From an uncultured Bacteroidia bacterium (lineage in GTDB: Bacteria; Bacteroidota; Bacteroidia; Bacteroidales; UBA932), in assembly GCA_902780935.1 (NCBI GenBank), contig CACZHP010000016.1, positions 1 to 58,327 on the forward strand: 58,327 nt of DNA. The letters are read 5' to 3'. This document shows, piece after piece, positions 32,940-40,474 of the stretch (its first letter is position 1; each line of letters starts with the position of its first letter). The notes under the pieces are model-generated. The model was not told the origin of the DNA. It saw only the letters and a program-made list of their open reading frames with translations, and made no database searches. The position numbers and the translations under genes were made by a program.

Positions 32940-33076
32940 GCCGTGATGTAGAACGGGTTAATTATCAAATATTTAGATCAAAGCCATTCCTTGGAAGTAA
33001 AGGGATGGCTTTCTTGTATATTACTCATTATAAATTGTCTCCGAATCACGCAGCAAAGGATTCGGGAAAAATACTT

Positions 33077-33106
33077 CTGTTTCTTTGCGCTGTTTTTCTG
33101 TTTCTT
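33077..33106 (+). repeat. Cassette leader repeat, copy 2
   Basis: CTGTTTCTTTGCGCTGTTTT then TCTGTTTCTT, matching 32059-32089. The intervening 32940-33076 carries only sequence shared with 34337-34465, with no gene seen. Confidence 0.7.
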
Positions 33107-33183
33107 ATGATTATTTACGTTTGCTTAGCGTAACTTCGTGTAGAGTTGTTTATTGTGAATAATGAACAAAGAAACAAATATCC

Positions 33184-34050
33184 ATGAATTCTACGGTAGA
33201 AGAGGGATTACAACCCATAGAGAGTAAGATACATGAAATACGAGGTGTTCAAGTAATTTTGGATACTGACATAGCAGTGTTATATGGGATAGCTACCAAG
33301 CGTCTAAATGAACAGGTAAAACGTAATGCGTCACGGTTTCCTAGTGATTTTATGTTTCAGCTGACGAAGGATGAGTTGTATAGTTTGCGGTCGCATTTTG
33401 CGACCGCAAACTGGAGCAAACGCAGAAGTTTGCCATATGCTTTCACAGAGTTGGGTGTCTCTATGTTGAGTAGCGTCCTAACATCAGAGGTGGCGATTCA
33501 GACAAATGTCAGGATTATGCGAGTATTTGCGTCTATGCGCAGATTCCTGGTTTCTAACGCTCAAGTGTTCCAACGACTGGATACTTTGGAATACAAAATA
33601 ATCGCAACCGACGAGAAGGTTGAGAAACTATATGACAAGCTTGAGGAAGGTAAACTGACATCCAGGCAGGGTATCTTCTTTGACGGTCAGATATTCGATG
33701 CTTATAGCTTTATTTCTGGACTCATTAAACAAGCTGATAGAGAAATACTTCTATTTGACAATTATGTCGATGAATCAGTACTTATACTTCTGGACAAGCG
33801 AGAACCGGGTGTTTCAGTAACTATCTATACAAAACAGATCTCTGATCAACTTCAATTAGACATTGCCAGGCATAATTCCCAATATGAACCTATTGACATA
33901 AGACCATTCAATAAGGCACACGATCGCTTTCTTGTTATTGACGATATGGTTTATCATTTTGGAGCGTCACTTAAGGATCTTGGGAAAAAATGGTTTGCTT
34001 TCTCGTTGATGCGAGACATCAAACCACAAGATTTAATCAAACGGTTATAG
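33184..34050 (+). CDS. ORF6N-domain protein with PLD-like C-terminal region
   Basis: A 288-aa protein. Residues ~12-95 are an ORF6N (phage KilA-N-associated) DNA-binding domain: IHEIRGVQVILDTDIAVLYGIATKRLNEQVKRNASRFPSDFMFQLT ... LPYAFTELGVSMLSSVL. A coiled-coil segment follows (~120-160). The C-terminal ~110 residues have a phospholipase-D-like look: DAYSFISGLIKQADREILLFDNYVDESVLILL and HDRFLVIDDMVYHFGASLKDLG, where the HxK Lys is replaced by Arg. Such proteins are common in Bacteroidota mobile regions and their role is unknown. AT-rich; flanked by the cassette leader and by the Rpn tail 13 nt after the stop. Confidence 0.82.
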   Translation: MNSTVEEGLQPIESKIHEIRGVQVILDTDIAVLYGIATKRLNEQVKRNASRFPSDFMFQLTKDELYSLRSHFATANWSKRRSLPYAFTELGVSMLSSVLTSEVAIQTNVRIMRVFASMRRFLVSNAQVFQRLDTLEYKIIATDEKVEKLYDKLEEGKLTSRQGIFFDGQIFDAYSFISGLIKQADREILLFDNYVDESVLILLDKREPGVSVTIYTKQISDQLQLDIARHNSQYEPIDIRPFNKAHDRFLVIDDMVYHFGASLKDLGKKWFAFSLMRDIKPQDLIKRL

Positions 34051-34063
34051 AGCCATTCTCGCG

Positions 34064-34336
34064 ATGGCGGCGGAGATTTTCGAACTCTTGTTCGATTCGG
34101 AGGAAATTGCTAAATTCACGGATGAGGAGAAAGTCAAATACGAATACGATATGACGACAGAGCGTGACATACGTAACCAGATAGCGTACAGCCGTGAGGA
34201 AGGCCTAGCGGAAGGCCTAGAGAAAGGTCGGGCTGAAGGGAAAGCTGAAGGCAAGGCTGAAGAGAGGCGTCTTATAGCCCGGAGACTCAAGGAGAAGGGT
34301 TTCTCTGACGAGGAAGTGGCATCGATCCTGGATTAA
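34064..34336 (+). pseudogene. C-terminal remnant of a PD-(D/E)XK (Rpn-type) nuclease/transposase
   Basis: A 90-residue frame matching only the last third of PF12784/Rpn proteins: IFELLFDSEEIAKFTDEEKVKYEYDM, ERDIRNQIAYSREEG, the glycine/charged repeat EGLEKGRAEGKAEGKAEE, and IARRLKEKGFSDEEVASILD. The nuclease domain is missing, because the ORF6N gene ends 13 nt before. In E. coli, the C-terminal part of some Rpn proteins is separately made and acts as an antitoxin; an ATG is present here at the domain boundary, so an orphan functional product is conceivable, though decay is the simpler reading. Confidence 0.7.
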
Positions 34337-34662
34337 GTCGTGATGTATAACTAGCAATCCATTAAGCATTTAGAAATAAGCCATACTTATGGTTTGAAGG
34401 GTAGGAGTTGTCGTAGATTATTCATTATAAATCACTTCCGAAATACGCTGCATCCCGAGGTCAGTAGTCAAGTTGGCATTATTATTCTAAAAATAAGCCA
34501 AAAACCTTTTAAGGGTTTTTGATATTTTGGGGTCTATTTCTTGGAATGGTTATAATTGGTTGAATGGTGGAGCTACCCTAAGGACTTCAGAAATGTGTGG
34601 ATGGTTAAGCATGGTTCAGGGAAGTGTTTTCTGTCTCACTTCCCTGAACCGTTGTTAACTTA
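34337..34662 (+). other. Intergenic region with relic of an ECF sigma gene start
   Basis: 34337-34465 is shared with the DNA after the first Rpn tail. From about 34499 to 34652 the sequence is collinear with 46787-46936: the AAAAACCTTTTAAGGGTTTT hairpin, GGACTT, then AAGCATGGTTCAGGG and CACTTCCC, which in the intact sigma gene encode EAWFRGVYESHFPE. In-frame stops and indels destroy the frame. The relic also forms a perfect 14-bp inverted repeat (arms GGTTCAGGGAAGTG/CACTTCCCTGAACC) just before the GDPD gene. Confidence 0.65.
34499..34521 (+). terminator. Hairpin CAAAAACC...GGTTTTTG
   Basis: 8-bp stem with a short T-rich arm; the same hairpin occurs before the ECF sigma gene at 46787. Likely a weak terminator carried along with the sigma-gene promoter region. 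Confidence 0.5.
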
Positions 34663-34692
34663 ATGGAAACCTTGGCCTTGAAGATTTCATAT

Positions 34693-35568
34693 ATGAGAAA
34701 CACAAAGCTAATAATGAGATATTTCTTTTTTGTTATCATGACACTCTGTGTCTACTCTTCGACATTATCATCACAAGAAAACATTCGCCTGAGAAGTGGG
34801 TATTCTGGCTGGAATAAGAATCCTGTTATCTCACATCGCGGGGCGTGGAAGAATACCGGCAATCCACAAAACTCGCTGGCATCATTCCGTGATGCGGCGA
34901 GAATGGGCTGCCATGGCAGTGAGTGTGACGTCAGGTTCAGCAAGGAGGACTCACTTGTCATTTTTCATGATGGCAGAAGAAACGGGAAACTGATAGAGGA
35001 AACTCCTTTCGCTGAGCTAAGGGCCACGAGACTCTCCAATGGAGAAGTTATGCCGACTCTGAGAGAGTACATAACAGAAGCCATGAAACAGAAGAAAACG
35101 AAGCTCATAATAGACATCAAGACACTCAGCAATGACAAGCAACGGACCGTGGAGCTCGCCCTGGCCGTGAATTCCCTTGTCGTGGAGATGGGTGCTAAAG
35201 CATGGGTGGAATATCTGGTTGGATATGTCCCAGCCGGTGTGGCGTTGGTCGAGACCACCGACCTTCCTGTAGCGTATCTGGGGCAGTGGATGCAGGATGA
35301 TCCAGATGCGGCTCCTGAAAGAATCAGATCTATCGGTCTTAGATGCGTGGATTTCCAGGATCAGCAATATCACCGTCACCCGGAATGGATCCCTGTTTTC
35401 AAGCGGATGAAAACACACTTGAATGTCTGGACGGTTAATGAGGAAAAAGAGATGATCTATTTCTTGACTCAAGGGTTCAATTATATTACCTCCGATGAGC
35501 CTGAGCGGTTGCTTAAAGTTTACGGTTCCGATAAGAAGAAGTACCGTAAGGCTGAGAGAGGCTTCTAA
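34693..35568 (+). CDS. Secreted glycerophosphodiester phosphodiesterase family protein
   Basis: A 291-aa (from ATG 34693) exported enzyme of the GDPD family, which splits glycerophosphodiesters into glycerol 3-phosphate and an alcohol with a divalent metal. The signal peptide is MRYFFFVIMTLCVYSSTLSSQ; ATG 34714 is an alternative start and ATG 34663 would extend before the signal. Motifs: VISHRGAWKNTGNPQNSLASF (first catalytic His), GSECDVRFSKEDSLVIFHD (metal Glu/Asp and second His), LIIDIKT and the C-terminal NVWTVNEEKEM and ITSDEPERL. Its place at the head of the PUL suggests action on a phosphodiester-decorated glycan or lipid, as an inference. Confidence 0.9.
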   Translation: MRNTKLIMRYFFFVIMTLCVYSSTLSSQENIRLRSGYSGWNKNPVISHRGAWKNTGNPQNSLASFRDAARMGCHGSECDVRFSKEDSLVIFHDGRRNGKLIEETPFAELRATRLSNGEVMPTLREYITEAMKQKKTKLIIDIKTLSNDKQRTVELALAVNSLVVEMGAKAWVEYLVGYVPAGVALVETTDLPVAYLGQWMQDDPDAAPERIRSIGLRCVDFQDQQYHRHPEWIPVFKRMKTHLNVWTVNEEKEMIYFLTQGFNYITSDEPERLLKVYGSDKKKYRKAERGF

Positions 35569-35579
35569 AACAAGAGAAT

Positions 35580-38500
35580 ATGTTTGTTGATGTTTGTTTC
35601 CAACGCCTTGGCGCAGTAGTCTTGGCAACTGTATTGTCGTCATATGTGGCAGGCTCCATCAATGCACAGATCGTGGGAATAGCCCCGGATGCGGAGACTC
35701 TCGCTGCTCCATTCAGTCCCAAGGACGAGGCCGTGTTTGGGCAACCGGATAAAGTGTTCTATCCTGCGACTTGGTTCCACTTTATCGGGGGCAATGTCTC
35801 CAAGAAAGGGATTGACGCTGACCTGCAGGCTATCTCCGATGCTGGTATCTCTGGCATTCAATGGTTCCATGGGTATGTTGGTGGAGTTGGTAAAGGACCA
35901 TGGCCAGCGACAGGGCACCAACTCACAACATTGAGTCCAGAGTGGGAGGACATGGTTAGATACCTTGGACAAAAAGCGGACAGCCTTGGACTGAGGCTGA
36001 CTATCCAGACATGCCCGGGCTGGTCAATGGCCGGCGGCCCCTGGATCAAGCCTGAGAACGCCATGAGGCAACTTGTCTGGTCCAGGACGGATATCCCCTC
36101 AGGCGAAAAGGCCACGGTCATCCTTAAAGGCCAACCGTCCGATGAGCCATGGAGAGACTATCATGATATCAAGGTCCTGGCCTTCCCGACTCCTCTCGGG
36201 GACACGGGTAAAGCCCTTCTTCCGGAGTCAATAGAAGGTCCGGAAGGATGGAAGGAACTCTTCCAAGGGCTCAGCGGCAAAGACATGCAGCTTCAGCCTG
36301 GGACAACCAGCACCGTTACCTTTACCTTACCGAAAGGTGAAGTCATCCGCACACTGGAGTTGCCTCCTATCCGCTCTCTAACGCATCACAACTGTACTGA
36401 CCCGAGGATCCATGCTAAGTTGACTGCCAGCAAAGCCGGTGTGGAGAAGACTATGGTTGATGCCGATCTACCGATGAGCAACTGGCAGGACGGAGGGGTG
36501 AACAACATGGTCTTCGCCTGCAACGAAGTGGAAGGCGCTGACAGTTATACATTTACCTTGACAAATGCCCACCCTGCCTCAGTGCGATTCGTACGTTTCT
36601 GGTCAGCCGCCAGAAAGAACAGCTGGAGGGGCGAGGCCGGATGGACCCTGATAGCGAAGGAACCCTTCCAGCAGCACACAGAGCAGAATCCGCAGTCCTT
36701 CGTCAAGACGAAGGACATCATCGACATAACCGACAAGATGAAGCCGGACGGCACCCTCGACTGAACCGCTCCGGAAGGAGACTGTCCCCAAGGCACATGG
36801 ACAGTCCTGAGGATCGGCCATGTCAATTTCGGGAAGCGCAACTCTCCCGCACCTCCTGAAGCCACCGGCTGGGAGTGCGACAAATTCGATCCCAAAGGAG
36901 CCGAGATCCAATTCGCCAACTATGTCGGTATGCTCCAGGACGGCCCGCTCCAGGGAAGGGCTTCCGGAATGCTGATGGACAGCTGGGAGTGCAACACCCA
37001 GACTTGGACAGACACGATGGAGAAGGATTTCAGGGATGCGGCCGGTTATGACCTTACGGTCAGGATTCCCGCCCTCATAGGTTATGTGCTTGACAGCCAG
37101 GAGGAGACGAGCCGCTTCCTGATTGATTGGAGACGGACTGTCAATTGGCTTTATTGCGAGAACTTTTTCAAGAGGATGACCGATCTCGCTCATGAGAAGA
37201 GCATGGAAGTCCAGTATGAGACTGCCGGAAGCGATGTGGTCACCATGGATCAGATGGAGTATCACAAATATGCTGACGTGGCTATGTGCGAGTTCTGGCA
37301 GCCTTTCAGGGATGGCGATGTTGGTGACTTGGACTCCAAGCCGATCGAGCCCACAGAGTCCGCCGCCCATCTCTATGGCAAGCCGAGGGTAGATGCCGAG
37401 AGTTTCACGAGTTTCACCCTCACATGGGACGAGCACTGGCAGATGCTCAAAGAGGTGGCCAACTTCAACATGGCCGCAGGCGTGACCCACAATGTGTTCC
37501 ACACCTACACCCACAATCCCCAAATCGGCTTCCTTCCTCCTGGCACTAGTTTTGGTGACAGGGTCGGCACTCCATTCCTCAGGGGTCAGACCTGGTGGAA
37601 ATACATGAATCATTTCACCACCTACCTTGCCCGCACAAGCTATCTGCTTGAGAGAGGCCGCCCTGTCCAGGACGTTCTCTGGTACCTCGGAGATGAGGTG
37701 GGCCACAAGCCTTCACAATACACCGGTAGCGGAAAGCGCCAGAGCGGAGACATCCGTTTCCCCGACGGTTTCAAATATGACTATTGCAACCCGGATGCCC
37801 TCCTGAACCGAATCTCTGTCAAGGACGGCAAGCTCGTGACTCCGGAAGGTATTGAATATGAGGTCCTTTGGATTCCGGAGAACGAGAGGATGCTTCCCGG
37901 GACCATCGAGAAGATCAAGGAACTTGTCAATGACGGGGCCAAGGTCATAGCCAAGGCACCGGTCGCCCCGGCCACCCTCAACGAGGGCGAGACCGCCAGG
38001 TTCGACAAGGCTGTCGAGTCCCTCTGGGGCGGTGTCCCTGAAGGGAAGATCACCAAGATCGGCAAGGGAAAACTTGCCGTGGGGATCGGGCTTGCCGACG
38101 CTCTGAAAGCATTCGGCCTGAAGCCCCACATCCAGGATGGTGGAGCCGAGATCATCTGGTCCGAGAGAGAGGTCGATGGAGCCAAATGGTACTACATCGC
38201 GGCTCCTGTCGGGGAAGCGTTCAATGGTGTCATCCGACTTGAAGGCAAGGGCAAAGCCGAATGGTGGGATCCCGTGTCCGGTACTGTCAAGTCATTGAAA
38301 GCAAAGGGGTGGGGTCGTATGAAGAAAGTCCACCTTGACCTTGCCCAGGCCGAGAGCGGATTCGTGGTATTCAGGAGCGGAGCCTCATCTCCGACCACCA
38401 AGGAGAAAGCCTTCCCCGGCAAGCCGGATCACGGGCAAATCGCCGTCGAAGGTTGGACGGTTCAGTTCCCTGATGGCTGGGGAGCCCCCACTGAACCGCT

Positions 38501-38906
38501 CGCCATAAATGAGCTGAAGCCCTGGAAAGACCTTCCGCTCGGAGATGAGGGCAAGGCGTTCTCCGGCACAGCCACCTATGAGGCCTCCTTCACTATCGAC
38601 AAGACTCAAATCGGGAAAGATCTAGTACTGGATCTTGGAAATGTTGATTTCATCGCCGACGTAATGGTCAACGGAAAGAGCGCCGGAGTCCTTTGGACAG
38701 AGCCATATTCATTGAATATCAAGGACTTCATCCAGGAAGGAGAAAACACGCTGACTGTCGCTGTGACAGGCACATGGTACAACCGTCTGGCCTACGACGC
38801 CTCCCTGCCCGAGGCCCAAAGGAAGACTTGGACCATAGCCGGACCCAAGGCCGGCATTCCTCTCCGTGATTCGGGCCTTATTGGACCGGTTTTTCTAAAT
38901 TACTGA
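35580..38906 (+). pseudogene. GH106-like alpha-L-rhamnosidase gene with in-frame TGA
   Basis: One 1109-codon frame interrupted by a single TGA (36762-36764). Both halves are in the same frame, and the 55 codons between the TGA and the next ATG read well (TAPEGDCPQGTWTVLRIGHV). The usual residue in the GTLDW motif is Trp, so TGG to TGA is the simplest lesion. The N-terminal half has a signal peptide and DLQAISDAGISGIQWFHG, LRLTIQTCPGWSMAGGPW; the C-terminal half has GMLMDSWECNTQTWTDTM, VEYQTAGS-like VQYETAGSD, and a galactose-binding-like end (VLDLGNVDFIADVMVNGK ... LWTEPY). This matches GH106, enzymes that remove alpha-L-rhamnose from pectins and related glycans. Elsewhere TGA is a normal stop here. 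Confidence 0.8.
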
Positions 38907-38940
38907 TAAAAAGATTATTGACTATTCAATTACTAATATC

Positions 38941-39207
38941 TTGACACGTAAGGGATACATAAGTATTTGGTCATCAATATTGGTGATTATGGTCTCGCTT
39001 CCTTCAGTCGCCCAGAATAACGACGGGCTCGAGTTCTACACCCAGATGGCTATGAGTCAGACAGCGATTAAAGCTGACCAGGAAATACCTCCCATGAGAA
39101 ACCTGCCTGAGGGGAAGGGCCGTTATATAATCTGCACCTTGGCACTCGACGGGATGCTCTCAATGAATCCTCCTCTTGCCGGGGTTTTTGATAAGGCCAT
39201 CAGATAA
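38941..39207 (+). CDS. Short exported protein of unknown function, possibly a fragment
   Basis: An 88-residue frame from a TTG. It begins with a plausible signal peptide (MTRKGYISIWSSILVIMVSLPSVAQ) and continues NNDGLEFYTQMAMSQTAIKADQEIPPMRNLPEGKGRYIICTLALDGML. I do not recognise it. It ends only 22 nt before the next gene start. It may be the surviving N-terminus of a larger PUL protein: the exported start is good but nothing like a full domain follows. The non-ATG start lowers confidence. Confidence 0.4.
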   Translation: MTRKGYISIWSSILVIMVSLPSVAQNNDGLEFYTQMAMSQTAIKADQEIPPMRNLPEGKGRYIICTLALDGMLSMNPPLAGVFDKAIR

Positions 39208-39229
39208 TTTGGGATTGACAAGATTTATT

Positions 39230-40474
39230 ATGAGAAGAATTTTTGCGACGACGATCTCCGCCATTATCTATTCTGTTGTCGCTCTCGCTGGAGGGCGGGA
39301 TCTTAAATACGGCCAAATTATTATCCCGGCAGACATCCATATCGCCGCAGGGGTTGAATGCAATCTATGGTGGAGTTCAATAGCCAATGTGGATGAGGGA
39401 GATAACTCAATCTATTTTGAGACCTTGCTGACGGATTTGTCAGGTACTAGCCAGATCGGCACCAAAGTCCGGCTGATGAATATGGATCGTGGGATCCGCT
39501 TCACTCCTTCCGAGTCAGAAATTGGAGAGACTTATCTTCTGCGCATCGTGAGCCGCCGCACCGCTGACAGGAAGGTGATCTCGGATGTCAAGACCCGTGT
39601 CCACATCTGCTCGCCAAAGGCCGGCGAGGGTAATAGGAACATTCTGATGATGGGCGACAGCCGTACATGGCAGTCATTCGGAGGCAAAGATGGTGTTTCC
39701 TCGCATGCGGAGCGCTGCGCTGAGAAAGCGGGGAACAAAGCTATCACGACTGAGTTGAAGCGTCTTCTTGATTCCAGCGGGGGTGCCGCATTCACTTTTT
39801 GCGGTCACCAGGTCTCAAAACGTGATCCGGAGGTACGTAATTGTGCCGACAATGGCCAGACCTTCAAATACCCATCGAAGATGTTCGCTGGTGCTGGTGG
39901 CTTGAAGGCATATTTGTCCGCTAACGGCATGAAGGATGGATCGCTTGACTATGCCACTATCATGTTTGGCATAAATGATCTTTCCGATTGGGGTAAGAAC
40001 CAATTTGGCCAATACGAACTCAGTAAGGCGAAGATAAAAGGTATCGTGGCGGACGCTAAGGCTCTTGTAGATGAGATTGTCGCCTCTTATCCCGAGGCTC
40101 GCATTGTATTGGTTCTTGAGCCCACGACATGCGCCATGCAGGACGGCTGGGCGATGTGGGTAGGCAACATCACACCCCGCACTTCAATGGAAGAAATGGA
40201 AAAGGTTTCCAAGCTTCTTAGGAAAGAACTGATCGAGACGTTTGACGAGGGCCGTTACTCTCATAATGTGACTTTATCTTCAGCTGGCCTGTGGTGTGAC
40301 AGGAAGTATGGTTTCCCTTTTTATGTCGAGAAGGTCTCTTTGCGCCAGGAAACGGCCACGAAGGAAGTCTTCATTGAGTGTGTCCATCCCTCGGATGTCG
40401 GTTACGGACAGATCGCTGACGGCCTTTTTTCCACGATTAATTATTTAGATAGTTTGTCATATGAGAAGAATTAA
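39230..40474 (+). CDS. Secreted SGNH/GDSL hydrolase
   Basis: A 414-aa protein from ATG 39230, which begins the signal peptide (MRRIFATTISAIIYSVVALAGG); 18 extra upstream codons lie in the preceding frame. An N-terminal beta-sandwich-like part (~25-125) precedes an SGNH esterase domain: block I LMMGDSRTW (Ser about 143), block III FGINDLSDW, and block V CVHPSDVGYGQIAD with catalytic Asp/His. Related PUL enzymes remove acetyl or methyl groups from pectic or xylan-like glycans. Its end overlaps the GH2-like gene by 14 nt, so the two are co-transcribed. Confidence 0.85.
   Translation: MRRIFATTISAIIYSVVALAGGRDLKYGQIIIPADIHIAAGVECNLWWSSIANVDEGDNSIYFETLLTDLSGTSQIGTKVRLMNMDRGIRFTPSESEIGETYLLRIVSRRTADRKVISDVKTRVHICSPKAGEGNRNILMMGDSRTWQSFGGKDGVSSHAERCAEKAGNKAITTELKRLLDSSGGAAFTFCGHQVSKRDPEVRNCADNGQTFKYPSKMFAGAGGLKAYLSANGMKDGSLDYATIMFGINDLSDWGKNQFGQYELSKAKIKGIVADAKALVDEIVASYPEARIVLVLEPTTCAMQDGWAMWVGNITPRTSMEEMEKVSKLLRKELIETFDEGRYSHNVTLSSAGLWCDRKYGFPFYVEKVSLRQETATKEVFIECVHPSDVGYGQIADGLFSTINYLDSLSYEKN

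Noticed and set aside
34613-34650. Perfect 14-bp inverted repeat as a dedicated operator or terminator
   Set aside because: The arms correspond to sigma-gene codons (AAGCATGGTTCAGGG ... CACTTCCC) also found at 46890, so the palindrome is best explained as a relic; no T-tract follows.
36762-36764. TGA as a reassigned tryptophan codon
   Set aside because: TGA ends many intact genes here (first gene, lnt-upstream gene, rlmH, kinase), so the standard bacterial code applies.
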